Of a DNA stretch of 64,000 nucleotides, positions 11,901 through 26,900 are shown piece after piece (within the stretch, counting starts at the first letter, position 1; each line of letters begins with the position of its first letter). The DNA lies in assembly GCA_022495005.1 (NCBI GenBank), contig JAGYXB010001365.1:1-64000 (forward strand), given 5' to 3'. The position numbers and the translations under genes are program-made. The DNA comes from Rhyacophila brunnea. Its lineage: Eukaryota > Arthropoda > Insecta > Trichoptera > Rhyacophilidae. Under the pieces are notes generated by a model. That model was not told the DNA's origin and did not search any database. It saw only the letters and a list, made by a program, of their open reading frames with translations.

Positions 11901-14900
11901 TCCGAAAATGACAAAATTTCAGATCTGACTTTTTTAATAGGGACCGACGATATTATACCCGAACTTTTCTACGGAATAAGCCAAGAGAACATATAGCTAC
12001 TATCACACGCAGAAAATCTGTATCTATGGCCATATTTTGCATGGTGAATAGTATATTTATTTTAGCTCAGCAGAAACAGATTCTATTGGTTACACAACCT
12101 CCTAAAGTGGGTTAATATTTATGCCGTTGGTGATCTGCTACTAGCCCAGAATAGGGACATGTATCGCAAACTGGTTGCCAAAAATAAAAGACGGTACCAA
12201 GAGAAAATTGTATTATTAACTAGTTTCGCCCAGACGGACATTGTCAATAAGGAAAAATTTGTTTCTTCTAAAGTATAAGCATTAGGCATAGGCCTGGAAT
12301 TTTCAATGTATACATAAAAAAAAGTCTTTGTCACTAGCCACAATGGCTACTAACTACTCCTGTGTCTGAACCATCCACTTAACCCATTGGTGACCGACTT
12401 CATTTTTGTATATAGAATACTAAATTGACTTCCAACAATCAAATATTAAAACTGTGTTTAAATCATTTGGATTTTATAACATAAATAAAAAAGGAGGCTT
12501 TAATAAGATTAAGACAGAAAAGAAAACAAAAATATTTAAAGGGAGATAGAGAAGTGCAATAAAAAAATACTTTCGCTTAGTTTTCTTACGAATTTTAAGT
12601 TTAGTGCTAAATAAAAAACTAATTACGTCCTAAAGGTTTTAAAAACTGCTTGTATTATAAAGTGTAATCTATTTTCGTGTGATAACCCATAAAATATCTG
12701 AAAGTATTGACAAATGCCGTAATTTTCGCATCTCTAGCAATAACTGTTATTTGGCAAACTTATTCCAAAGTTTCAGTAGGTTTGATTTCTTGTTCTGATA
12801 AGTCAAAATGCAAATGATAATTTTTAATAATAAAACAGCAAGAGTGCGGGAAAACAGTGTCAGACTTGTCGCGGGAACTTAAATTATCCCGGGGATTTGA
12901 AGGAGGGCATAGCTGTAATCAAATTTTTAATGCAAACTCCGGGTGGTTTGAAAGATATAAAAAAGCCTGAAAACTATGATAAAGATTCAAATAGAAGTTA
13001 AGTGCATGCCCAACATTAGAAAATGTAGAGATCGTCTAAAAACTTTTGTTGGGTGGAAATATCGCTGGTTACAAACTGAAGTCGTTGGATTTATCGTTCT
13101 AAAAATCCAAGGCCTTCAAAGAATTGATAAGTCTACCTTACCGCTACGTTATCATTGGGAATAAAAAGGCATGGATGACGCAATGGCTTTTTCAAGACTG
13201 GATTGAGAACTGTTTCATCCCAGAGATAAAGAAATGGACAGCAACTAGATGAACTTGAAGAACCACCCAAAAAATTTGTGCTAAAGACAGCTTTTAATTC
13301 AAAAATTTGAATATATGGACTCAAACACCGATAGAACTTCAAAGATATGCCACCTCATTCAGCAAGCACTTGTCTGTCTGTTATAATGAAATTCTACTTA
13401 CAACTTGGGTGGCGAAACGGTACCGCGTCGTAAGTCGAGAACTCACTGTACTATTTTAGATAGAAGTGTGTAGATTTTTGTTATTACGTAGGTGGCACAT
13501 TTTTTGTTACTGCACTGGGCAGGCCTAAAATACCCTGCTATGCGTCTGCTAACAGCTACGGTAAATTAATGACTATTCCCACCTGGTTTTGTCGCGGCGC
13601 TGAGCCCGGTTTTCCCTTCCTGTGTTGATGTCGATTTCGCCTTTAAGCTGCCTCTCCCTCAACTCTTCTATCTCTCTTTCTCTTACGGCCTCATCCACCT
13701 GCTTTTGTTGTTCTTCTTCTTCTTTTTGCTTGTTCTTGGTTTGCACACGACTGGATGTTCGCCGCGGTACTGATTCCAAAAGCCTACAAAAACCATGTTT
13801 ATACTATCGAAGTATCCTATCTCATGATGTTCAAATCTGGTCTGACTGGCTAATGGCAATTCATTTCAAAGTTTAATGACTTGACTCAATTGGAAGAAAT
13901 ATATTAAGCCAATTATTACAATAAATAAAAGTAGTGCGGTCATTAGGAAAAACTGGAATAAACAACTATTTAGTAAGCTTCGAAATATTTATATCAGGGA
14001 TCAGTAAATTTATTAAGGTGGAGTGTTTACTAGAGACATTTGGTGACGGAATTATATGACATGCAATTAAATAGAATTTTACAAAAATAATCCTTTAACC
14101 TTTTACACTCCTTTATATTTATTTTTCATTCAACCTCTTAAAAGTCTTGTCAAACTTGACTAGACATCTTATTGTTTACGGGTACTGAGTACACTCCTGT
14201 CTAGTTAATTAACTATATTAAGGTGTGCAATGTGTTAATTAATTTAATGTTTTTCAAAATAAACGTACGTAATTGAATTTCAGTAAAACCTTGTTAATAC
14301 GAAATCACTAGAACCGAAAATCGAAAAAAAATTCGAATTACAGAATATGAAATGTATGGAGGAAAAATATAAAAATTTTGAAAAATAAAAAAAATGATTT
14401 TCATTAATTTCCTTTCCGATCATAGATGTGCCTACCAAATTTCCGATACAAATCTTACAAATTAAAATCTGTGCAAATACCATGTGTCATTAATCCATAA
14501 ATTGAAGTTACTAAAAATTAGACTAAATTGAAGTTACTAGAAGTAACTAGAAATTGAACTAGCTAGAATTATAGAAAAATACGAAATATTTATTTTTCCA
14601 ATTTGTCAACACAATAATTGTTTGGCATTTGGTTCTCTAGTAAAACTATGTGAAAATCCAATAATAGTTATTGTTTTTCCTTTGAGTGGAGTGCAGTTGT
14701 GCCGTGCCTCTGATGACATACTGCTGTGTGTCAATGGGTCATAAAATGTCAGGATTTCGTCCGTAATTTGTGATGTTTTCAGAATAGTCTGTCACAATTT
14801 TCAACAACTGGCTTATGAAATAGTGTACTTTATTACAATTTAATAAATATTTTTATATGCCAGGACTCTGAAATCATTTTGAATTATGAAATTCGAATTA

Positions 14901-17900
14901 AAGGTATGGTTTTATATGAAAATAATGTTAAAGGGACTATTTTTTGGCGAAAATTTCAAATTACGGCGAATTTCGAATTATCAGTGTTCTTACTAATGAG
15001 GTTTTACTGTAGATAGTCAACGGTAATCGTATAATTAATTTACAACATAACATAAGTGTGTTGTATAATGTCAATGTTAAGTCCAATTCCACATAAGAGT
15101 ACAGTGTACACGTAAGCAATAGGATGTCTAATCCAGTTAATCATATGTTTAAATGTCTTAATGGTCAAAAGTTTTTTCATTACTCAATATGTACATAGAG
15201 GTCAAAAACCAGTAAAGAAATGTGTTTATAATTAAGAAATATACCTTTATGGGTGAAGCATACGGCACTGCAGTTCAAGCGCGTCGACGCATTGATTCCA
15301 AATACGTCCGTTTAGTGTGATTTTAATTGGGCGCATTTGGAATCTAGTCCTGTGTCGACGCTCTCGAACTCCAGTGCCGCGTGTCTTTGCCCTAGCATGA
15401 GCATTCCATTTGGTTATTTTAAGTTTAATAAAGTGAACATTTTTGAAGTTATACTTCTTTTGGGACGTAGTGAAATTGAGAAACCGTTACAGAAGTGGAA
15501 ATCATGTCGCCACATTCACCTTGTCATAAATAGCTTCGTTCCGTTTCTCTATTAAAAATAATACCATATTTAAAATTTCTCTTTCCTATTGTTTAGGTAA
15601 ATTATTTTGTAATTGTTAAACGATGATAAAAATATGGAAACTATACAAAATAAATTCAATAAATATAAAAAACAATTAATATAATTAAATGTCTCTGCAA
15701 TTAGCGAATAAGTTATTTTTAGATACCGTGATTTTCCCGATATGGTAAGTCTAGTCTAGTTACGAGTCTAGTCCACCATTAAAATTTTCTTACTAAATGT
15801 CGTAAACGTCAGATGATGTTTACAATTTTCAGAGATGCAATCTTATAGATTAGAAATAATATTACATAATATATAGAATAATTAAAACTAATATTACCAT
15901 TTTGGTGTGTAGGTAACTACTTATATATTTAAACTATCAGATGAATATATTATATTTTTATTTTATAGGTTAGGTTATATTAGAAAAAAGCGGCGCTTCA
16001 ATAATTTTATTTAACAATACAACAGCAATAACTGTGTATAAATTCATATCATTCTAATTTGATTATGCTTTTTAAGCAAAACTTTGTTGATTGCATTAAA
16101 TAATATCTTTTGTCGTAATTTCTACTTACGTTTTTTTGTTTCATTACGCCAAAGAAGTATAACTTCTAACTCGCGTACATAAGTACACACACCGATTATT
16201 TTAAATAAATCATACTGTCAAAATATATTATTGAAAACAGGGGTCATCAACAGCTTTGTGATCGCGGGCGCATTTGAAATACGGCAGAAAGTGACAGGCA
16301 CTGATATTCTTTCAAAGAAAAAAATGCCATCATTCCCATTTATTTTTAACTTTCTTATATGAATATTGATAAAGAAAAGCTTTTTCTCTTGATTTTTTGC
16401 ACAATTTTTTTTTCAGTAAACCTCAATATAACAACGCATGTCTAAATACACAGTGTCAAAAGGAAACAAACCGCAATTGCCAAATAATGAAAAATCACCT
16501 TTCAATTTTCAAGCATGTGTGTAGTTTACATGCATGAAAGAGAAATAATACCATCTATGAGATTCTAGTAACATTTTATTGCACAGAAAAAGGAAGTATG
16601 TGTGTTACGGCATAGATATACGTAAAAATGGATGAGCTAAATATGTATCAAGACTTACGTTTTACACCTATTCACATTGTTCTTGATAATCAACCATCAC
16701 ATATCATTTAAAATATTATTTATTAAAAAATGATGGCAATATGAATAAAATATATATTTTAAAGAATATGTTGGATGGCATGGATTCAACTGGATAAATT
16801 TGTATGTAGTATGCTAGAGGGATGATTCAAAATTCTATTTTTATTGTTACTGAATGAGCGCTCTACACTGTGGCGTACATCAATGATATCTGTTGCATTT
16901 GATTGAAAAACAGGTCTAGGATAATATTATGTAGTATGCTAGTAAATTTTTTGCATATTATTTTCTTTAGATGGTGGACCGCAAGAAATAGTAACTAGTA
17001 ACCACTGATCCAAACAGTTGTAACATTAAAGATAAGATGTATATTCTATAGTTCTAGGTAGAGTTTAGCATTGCACAAACAAAATTGAATGAACAAGGCA
17101 TATTCCATCTATTTTTAATGCATGATTGTATGATAAACCTTGTTATACTTTTATTTGTAAAAACGAAAAAGATATTTAGTGCCTACATCATTACCTATTA
17201 TTTATTGAACTTTAGTTGCAGTGTACTTGCTAGAATAAAGATTTATATGATAATATTTGGCAAGGAAATGGGCTGTAAGCATAAAACATCAATTTGTTTA
17301 TCATCATGTTGTTAAAGGTGCTTTTAAACAATCAGTTTTGCTATCCAATCAGTATCCGTTAAACTGACGTGTAAATGCAAAACTGAAGCGGCCGACTGAA
17401 ACCAAAACGGAGACAAGACAGGATGGATTTTCTATCGGTGATCGTATACGTTTTTAGAGTTGCCAGTTAAATTGACGTGTAAATTAGTATGTTGCCATAT
17501 TTATAATACTAGTTTTCTAATTTGAATTGAAATATAATAATTTCTGTAAATATAAGTACTGCATTACTAACACCAACCAATATGTTTAGAAAGTAATTAT
17601 AAAAATAATATTAATTTTTAGTGGATAAAAAATACCTTGACAGACCTGGCAACTGAAACCTCGACTGAACGGACAACTGATTGTCTAAATACACCGCCAT
17701 TTCAAAACTGAACGGACCAAAACGGAAACCTCGACTGAATGGATGACAGAACTGACGTTTAGAAGAATCTTTTATCGGTACATGTTTTAAATGTATTTCT
17801 TTCTTTAACCTCTTGTGAAATTTGTTTGGTGCGGCTGATGCCTTTTTGCCCTAACAGAGTTGGATAATCATGGAAAATATTGCTTAGTAAAGATTTCTCA

Positions 17901-20900
17901 CAGTGCATTGAGATCTGTTATATTATTGTTACACCGTCCTGTTAATATTATTATGAGTATTGGAAACAGATGAAAGAATAACACATTTGCTATTTCACTA
18001 AAAAAAGTGAAGCTAAATATTTCATGTATGGTTTACAGCCAGCAATCAACCTATGAAATAACAGCTAATTGATTTTTAGCAAAATTGAAAATGTAAATAA
18101 GCACATGCATTATTTAATTATTAATGTGATTCCATTGCTTATTAATTAATTAGCAAACAGAAATATATAAAATTCACGTTTCAAGCAACAAGACTTTTGG
18201 TTATTGATTAGTCTACGTTTATTATGTATGAAACTAATGCTTTTGAAAACATAAGATGTTGTACATTCTCATTTTTAATCTCTTTTCTAGCCTAGATATA
18301 TTTGCAAAACCTTTCGAAGTGTAAGACAAGTTTAAAGTCAAGATTTGTGGAATTGACAATATAATATGTATGTACATAGCATGGAGGATACAAAGTAAAA
18401 GCAATTAATAATGAAAATTATAACCAATTGTGATGAATAGTTATGTAATGTATCCAACAAGATATATCTTTCATAAATCGCTTTGCGCAATACACATTAT
18501 GAAGCTAAAAAAAAATTCGTAATTAGCTTATTCTAAACTGAGATAAAAGCCACAGAATGCATCAGCAATGTAATAAAATATGTGTGGAAATGATATTATT
18601 CAATCAAGGATAACTATGGTAACAGAGGTTTTTTTCCCTTATATTTACATATACTGGTATATTATTTATACATATTACTAGATATTGCTAGCCCTAGGAA
18701 TACGACCAAGTATGGGAAAAGATTACACAGAGAGAGGTACAAAACTTTGATACATACTTATAAGTGATTTAATAGAAAGGTAATTAAATCACCGGCAGTA
18801 AACATACAAAAAATGAGCAAATATTCGACAATAGAAAACACAAAACCAACCATTACATAATAACGCTTTACACCAAAATAATAAAAAAAAATTAAACGTA
18901 CAAAACAATAAAAATAAAGTTGTGAAGGCAAAACCATTTTTTGTCCGTGTTGCCAAGGATGTTGAAAATATATAAATAGGTTCAGTTTGATATGCGGGTT
19001 TAATTTTCAAAATACCTTTTTCGTTGCAGTCTCTCCTTCTCTTGAAAAAGACGTGGTATCTCAGGCAGGAAGTTTTCAGACAGGGCCAAGTGCAGGTCCT
19101 TCTCAGCAGAGCTGGTAGCAGACTTGAACTTGTCAGTGAGATGCAACCAGTCAGGTTCCGTGAAGCAAACCACCTGCCATATACGCTCACCCTCCCCACC
19201 CCTCCGGCGGCGGCGTTTCTTTTTCTCGCCGTCCACGTCCGTCTGGTAATCCTCTCGATAGAGGCGAGTGCCATAAAAGTACCAATACGCCGATGAGTTG
19301 TCATCCCAGCTGCAATGCAATCACACATCAATATTGGAGAAGGCATAGAGTAGGCCAGGGTTTCCCAAACTATGTTCCACGGAACACCAGTGTTCCGCCG
19401 AACCTGAATAGGCATTCCGCGACAATTTTGAAAGGTTTTATACACTTGAGCAATATTTTCTGAAAACTAGTAAGGACGATTCCTGGGTTCGGAATCCATT
19501 TTCCCTGACAGCTAAACCAGTAGGCTTAAGCACAAGTGACTATGAAAATCTTATTGATTTAATTAGTGACTCTGATTTGAAGATCAGCCTTTAAATGATT
19601 CCTAGGCAAGTTTGTCAGAAGAGTACTCCAATTTTTCAAAACAAGCTATTATTGTTTTCATGGCCTCCACAAGGGGGGGGGCTGACAAGGCTTTAGCTTG
19701 GGGGCACGGGCTCTGGGTGTGCCCGGCGTGGCGGGTTGATCAAATAAGTAAGATAAACACACATCACAAATTTACTTTAATAGTTAAAAAAAGTCGCCTG
19801 CGGCGCTATTATACTTCATGACTATTAACATTTGTTAATTTAAAATTATATAATTGAACGATGTAATTTTTGATTATTGCGTATTGATATCTACTCGACA
19901 ACTCCATGATGAAAGTAGATGTATTAAAAATAGAAAAAAATAGTTAGTAATACACTGAATAAGGGCCATTAACTTGAGCTGTAACAAAATTTGAAAAATG
20001 TTAATGTGATGTGTCACACTGCCTTTAACATTAGAGATAGGTAGGGGGCCCGCCAAACATTCTAGCCTGAGGTCCCGCTTCAGGATGTGGGGGCCATGAT
20101 TGTTTTACTTCCGTTTTCTACTACCTATTTATCCGAAGCGGGATTTTCTATTTATGCTGCAACAAAGTCAAAGTGCAGGAACAGGCTCGACGCCACACCA
20201 GATATTAGAATGCAACTTACCAATATTGTGCCTGATATCAAGAAGATATTCAATTCAAGGACTCAAAATTATCAAAGTCATTACCTAAGTGCTTTATTTA
20301 TTCATATTTGTATGTTTATATTATAATATAATAATGTGTTTTAATAACATTTTTTTAAATTTTAACTGGTAGGAATCAATCTAAAAAATAAGCTAAGTGT
20401 TTCGTTAAAATTTCCGGGTTTGCGAAATGTTCCATTGCAGAAAAAGTTTGGGAAACCTGGAGTAGGCAATCAATCTAATTAATTAAAGCAATGCAGTATT
20501 GGGTTTAACTTAATTTAAAATAGGGTTTTATGGTATTTTCAGAGCATAATTCTGGATATTCCTTAAATGTTGTCGATAATCTATTTACATAATTTTGAAA
20601 CCTTATTATCCTTTATATTTATTTTAAACATTTGATGACTGCATAAAGTATTTTAATTACATAAAATAGTATTCTTTTAAACCTCTCGATCGAATGTTTT
20701 AGAATGTGGTCATATTTCAGTACATGCATGTGTAGTGGTGTTAAGATTTTTCCCTATGTTAACGCATTTATAAAACCATTAGTAAAATTAATGTTACGAT
20801 ACCATACAACTCCATTTTGACCTACGTGAGGCATGTGGGCCCTAAGGATTTATTTAATTGGTGTTTGCGTGGTAGAATTTCATTATAATGGGGTGAAAAC

Positions 20901-23900
20901 CAATGTTAAGTTATAGATATATATTATGTATGAGTTAATAAATATCTTGTCCACCTTATACGGGGTAATAACAGACACTTGAGGTAGTTCAATGAAATTA
21001 CGACATTCAGACACCTGCTCAAGTGTAAAAAGAGGTCATTCAAGAAGCGACATCGTACTACTAAATGTGAAACAAAACTAAGATGAGATGCGACCTTTAT
21101 TACACTTGCCACAAACATCTATTACAGGTAAGTAATTCGAAGGCATATCCTCTGCGTAAAATCGCTGTCTTCAGGGCCGCTGTTCATCATCTAGGTCAGC
21201 ACCAGCTCAGCTTATCGTCTGTTACTCCACACTCCCTATACCCTCTAACTCTTTGGTTGCAATAAAATTACACCCCTTCCACTAATACAGTCCAATGCTT
21301 TCTGACACATATTGTTTTCAAAGGATACCTTCTAGGGCTAGTGTGTAATGTTTGGGTGTGATAAACTAAGACTTACCCGAGCGGTTCAACCCGTAGACTT
21401 TCTGCTTCAAGGTTCTTAAACAATTCGAATACGTCATCAGCATCAAGTCTAAAATCGCAAAGAGCATACAGGATTTCCACCTTTGTTCGAAGCGGTAAAA
21501 ACTGAAAATCTATATCTGTGTTAAATGGATTGTATCTTCCAGTTTCTTGACACTTTTGTCGAAACAATCTCCTCAAGAACATCTGCAAAATAAAAACAAT
21601 TCAGGAGATAAAATATAGAAATTTCATCTAGCAAATTTTGTCAAAACTGTTAGATAAGATATCAAAATGTCAATTATTGGCATATTTTTATGGTACTAAT
21701 AATAAACCTCATTTTCCATTCTTCACGGAAGCGTTTTGAAAATTACTTATTTTCTATGATCATAAACTTTATCTGATTAATTTTGATAATATTTTCACAC
21801 TGTGGAGGCTATTTTAACTAACTTACTTGATGATTGTTTGTTAGTTAAACACTTAATACATTCACTGCTGAGCTACTAACTACCCCTTAATCACCCCGTT
21901 TGGATAATATGTTAATGACCTCTAATGGCCTTGGACCAGGCGCGGTAAGTGCACTGAACGAGTTAATACATGGTGATGAGTTACTTCAATTTAAAAACTT
22001 CTAAGAAAATTCCTATTTTCTTAGAAAAAAAATGTGGCAAAATTTCAGGCCATTGTGCATTTACAGCCACTGATTTGTGGGGTTGTGGCCAGGCATGGGG
22101 GGGCGTTAGTATATTATGCTAAGAAGTTTCTTGACACGGGCACATAAAATGGTTCGCCACTATGCAAAAGACCGACCTAGTATCTTTGAGAATACGAAGG
22201 GACTGCCATGTCTGCTCAGAAGAGTTTGCAATGGTTCGCTGCAAGAAACAGAGCCCTGTGTTTTATCCCGTATAGGTTGAGCAAATGGCTAACATCTATT
22301 TCTCAATAGTAATTTAAAAAAAAAACTACAGTCGAACTTGGTTATTACGAGGAAGATGGGACCGACTGAATTTGCTCATTATAAGCGTTACTCATTATAT
22401 CAGAGAATAGATATTTTTAAATGAGCGGTCACGTAACACAAAAAATCGCAATTCAAAAAAAAATACACAATTAGAATTTTTCCCCGAAACAAGCATGGCA
22501 TTCATAAACTACAAAAGAAGTTGTTTATTGTGATGAACGCTAGGTAAATTAGGCTAGGCTAATTAGGTAGGTACTTAGACACTTAACTAGTGTCATAAAC
22601 GTAATCCGATTCCGGCGACATCCTGTCCGGTCAGATTTTATTGCTTAGGGTCGAAATGTTTTTAAACGATCAACACAACAGTTTTAAGAAAATTTTTGAC
22701 CATATTTTAACTCGGTATAACCGATAAGTAGCTCGTTATAGAAGTGAATAAATGTATGGAGAAAATCATAAACTAAAATGTCAACGAATGTTTCCTCGTT
22801 ACATCCGAGATCTCGCTATATCCGTGATCGTAATAACCGAGCTTGACTGTATTTGGACAAAACATCAGATGCAGAGAATCGTACTGCTACTGTATTACCA
22901 ACTTATTTGAATATGTTGTATTAGTCACCTGATAATTAAAGGCGGATATGTCATTATTCCCAAGACAGCCGCACAGCAGACGAACAATTAGGTCTGTCAG
23001 GAGAGAGCTGGCACATTCCTCGGTGCCATCTGTCAGCAATGCCTCTTCAAGCTCCTGCAATTAAAAAACGAATTTTTTATAAAATGAATTCATCACTTAG
23101 TATTCATCACATTTATAAAGATTGTTTTATGACACGTGTTTCGCCTACACGGTGAACTTTATCAAGTAATACCACCAAGTAAACTCTGAATCTGTTAAAA
23201 ATAAAACATTATTATTTTCTGTATTCAACAACTTGGAATGCCAGACGACCTAGCAGTACTGGGAAAGTTATTTTCAAATGTATTTAGAGTTTCAAGGAGT
23301 GGACCCTTAGGAAACATCGCAATAGATGAGTCAGTATTTGAAGTACTCCAACCTCCGAACAGTGGCGAATTTCTGTAACACAAATTACGCAGTCGATTCA
23401 TCATAAGATTTAAAAGGGGGCCTCAAATCAGTCATATAATTGAACTGGTCATTTCGAAAACCCCATAACTGACAGAAAGAAAATTTTTCAGGAGATAAAA
23501 ACTGTGTATTTTTTTTGTTAGATTAAAAAAAAACTCCTGGAAATCTGTAGAATTATGGAGCATTTAAGTTCCAAAATAAGTATGAAATCTTATCTAATTT
23601 AATGGCAAATCTGTTTTAATTTCTTGTAATTGTGTTGATTTCGAAATGAAGGTGTGAAATACCGTTATAATTGTTAATTAATAATTACTAATTTCGTTGC
23701 AATATATTTTTTTTAAAAAATATTTGGTATAGACCAGTGGTCGGCAAACTCATAAGTCAAGAGAGCTAAATATCAAGAGTACAACGATTGCGATTTCTTT
23801 GAAGAGCCAAATTTCTTAAACTTAAACTATAGATGTAGGTACACTGATTATTAACTTAATAAACTTTAACTGAAGTCTTAATTAAACTATATATAAATTA

Positions 23901-26900
23901 TACACTGAAAAAAACTTGGATGTCTTACTTAATCATATTATTTATTGATAAAAATTAAATTGTAAGTAAGGTACCCATAAAATTAAATCAATAAAGTATA
24001 TAAAAGTCTATAGAGATATAAATTACATCAATTATTCTCTTTAAATTAACAATTGCCTTCCGTCTCCTTGAAAAGTTTGGGTAAGTCAGGATTGTATGTT
24101 GTTGCTTTTAATTTTAGACACGATTCCAGGTTTTTATCAATAAGACGACTTCTCAATTTACTCTTACTTGATATAAGGTTCATGCTTGCAAAAGATTGTT
24201 CGCATGAATATGTAGAACCGGAAAGGGAAAGAACAGCAAACGCTAGAGCCAGGAATACTATTCCAGGTGTTAAAAATCATCATGTTTTCCTTCTCCAAGT
24301 CTTTTAAAGTAGACTACTTGTGCTATGAACCATATTCATATTTGTTTTTCTCCAATATGTCCATATTAACACAGAGACGTTTAAAGTTAGAGCTCCATAA
24401 TTCTTCATTTTTTAAATCCAGCAATTGCATTTCAAAATTTCAAAGTTGCCAATGTCAACATTAAAGGGAGAAAAAATTAATTCTGTTACCGTAGCATTAA
24501 GAGGTTATTTTTAACAAAGACTAACGTCGCTTTGCTGTTTCTGTATTTCTGAAACCTGTTGAGGAGAGCTTCCCTCATATTTAAAATTGTTGTTTTGAAA
24601 TAGCAAATGTCAATATCAGAATTATTTTCGTAGCGATATTTCAGCAGGCTTTGAAAGTGAATCGAAGATTCTCTTTCGAAATCTTAAGCAAAGAGATAAT
24701 TTGTTTTCGAATGAAATAACTTCTTCTAACATCGAAAAAAATGTGTTTCCTTCCCCCTGCAGTTTACGATTAAGCTAATTTAGATGAGACGTAACGTCTC
24801 ACATGAAATAATTGTCCGTTACCTATTTCTGGATAGTGAACACCATTCTCAAGGAGAAATGCTTTAATTTCTGTTAATAAGGAAGCGAAACGTTTTAAAA
24901 CGTTTCTTCTTGATAACCAACGTACCCTGTTATGCAGCAGAAGATCTGCGTACTAAACTAACTAGAAAAAAATTGTGGTAGAGCCACACTCAAGAGGCCA
25001 AAGAGCCACGTGTGGCTCGCGAGCCGTGGTTTGCCGACCAAATTTAGTGTTTTTAAGTCATTTAATTTTTGTTGTACTGGATCTTTCTATGAGGGAAGAA
25101 TACTCATATTATGGAGTATTGATCCTATCTTAACGCCGGATTAAGCGTTTTGCAGTACCGAAATCCATATCACATGGAAGAAATGAGTGTGAAATGATAC
25201 AACATGAACAATACTTTGAAATCTTTTTGTGTCAGTCAAAGTAAGAAAAAATCGAACCAAATTCTGAAAAAATGTACAGTTCTGTAATTTGCGAGGGTAC
25301 AAATCAATCTATGTTGTCCTTTAAAAATATGCATATTTCATTGGGCCCTTTTTTGCTAGTCCTTCGTGGTAGCAATACAATCCTGCCTTATTTGACTTAG
25401 GCTATCTATAAAATAAGAGTTTACCCATAGGTGGCAACAATCAAAAAATTCATGCACAGGAATTTTCGGAAGTGGAAGATTTTGGATATAGTCTATGTAC
25501 GGTAGCTAAGGATGATCTGTGCGAAAACAACACAACTACTGCATTTATGTTGTTTTAGAACTGACTTGAAAGTTCTTGCTTTAATAAAATCGTACTGCAT
25601 ATTCACAGTTGAGTTGTTTTTGAAGGGAATTATAGGTCTACCCTCAATAAACAATAATCCGCAATAAACGCATTTTGCCATTTTGTGTCGTCACGGGGTT
25701 TCGAAATGACCAGTTCAATTATTAAATGATACCAAAATCTTAAATGTTAGTAAGATTTTTGTTTTCGTATGTCATCCATCATTTTTCCAGAATTTTCCAA
25801 ATTTGGTATAGGAACGCATACGAATAGAAAAAGATAGAATAGTAGAAGAAGAAGATGGTTGTACTAATTCAGAAACCTTCGCTGGGGTGCACACAAACAC
25901 TCACCAAAGTTTCATTGCAATCGGATGAATGGTATAGGAACACATAACGAATAGCAGAAGATAGAATAGAAGATGGTTGTACTAATTCAGAAACCTTCGC
26001 GGGCGTGCGTACAACAACTGGTCAAAATTTCATCGCAATCGGATGAATGGAATAGGAACGCATACGAATAGAAGAATATAGAATAGAAGAAGAAGAATAT
26101 GGTTGTACTAATTCAGAAACCTTCGCGGGTGTGGGCATAACAACTGGCAAAAGTTTCATTGCAATCGGATGAATGGTATAGGAACACATAACGAATAGCA
26201 GAAGATAGAATAGAAGATGGTTGAACTAATTCAGAAAACTTCGCGAGTATGCGCACAACAATTGACCAAAGTTTCATTGCAATCGGATGAATGGTATAGG
26301 AACGCATACAAATAGAAGAAGATGGTTGTACATCCCAATCCCATCCTTAATTATTATTGTCACAAAACCAACGAGGACGAATTAAGGGTCGTTAGGCGAC
26401 CGGGATTGAATGACATGGCAGTGACTTCAAGACAGCCGACTAGCGTAGACTTGTTAAAGTTAGCGCTCTCTACCTGATACGAACGAGGCAGGGTGACTTA
26501 AAACACATATGTTAAGTGGAGTTAGTTCGAGACAACTGATGCGTAAGCATGTTACCACTAAATCACAGTTTATTGATTAACTCGAATATAGACAGCTTCG
26601 GAAGTTGTTCGTGGGCCACGGCCGGGTCAGCTTGATATAGTGTGACCGTCGTCAAGCGATACTTCCAAATACCTGGCAAGCCGTGATACCGGCTCTCATC
26701 ATCATTAATCAATAAGGTATACGAGTGAAAATGGCTCGGATACCCTTTACATAAATCAAATTTACCCTTTTATTAATGATTTTATAAAATATATCCGTCG
26801 TCAGTTTGTTCATATAAATGTATAACAACTAAAACTTGTTCATTTGCATACTTGTAGTATTTTAAAGACGTGAAAATTATGATCGAAATACAGTGTTAAT

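Larger units (their letters stand above)
23436..25722. mobile_element. DNA transposon with about 26-bp inverted ends, interrupted by a hAT
   Basis: Ends TAATTGAACTGGTCATTTCG (23436) and its complement at 25694-25722. A degenerate hAT (23735-25043) occupies the middle. The flanks of the inner element show no recognised coding sequence. Family unassigned. Confidence 0.65.

Noticed and set aside
16241..17000. Possible hAT element starting caggggtcatcaacagc
   Set aside because: No matching inverted partner or target duplication; the ggtggaccgcaag motif near 16974 lies in the same orientation.
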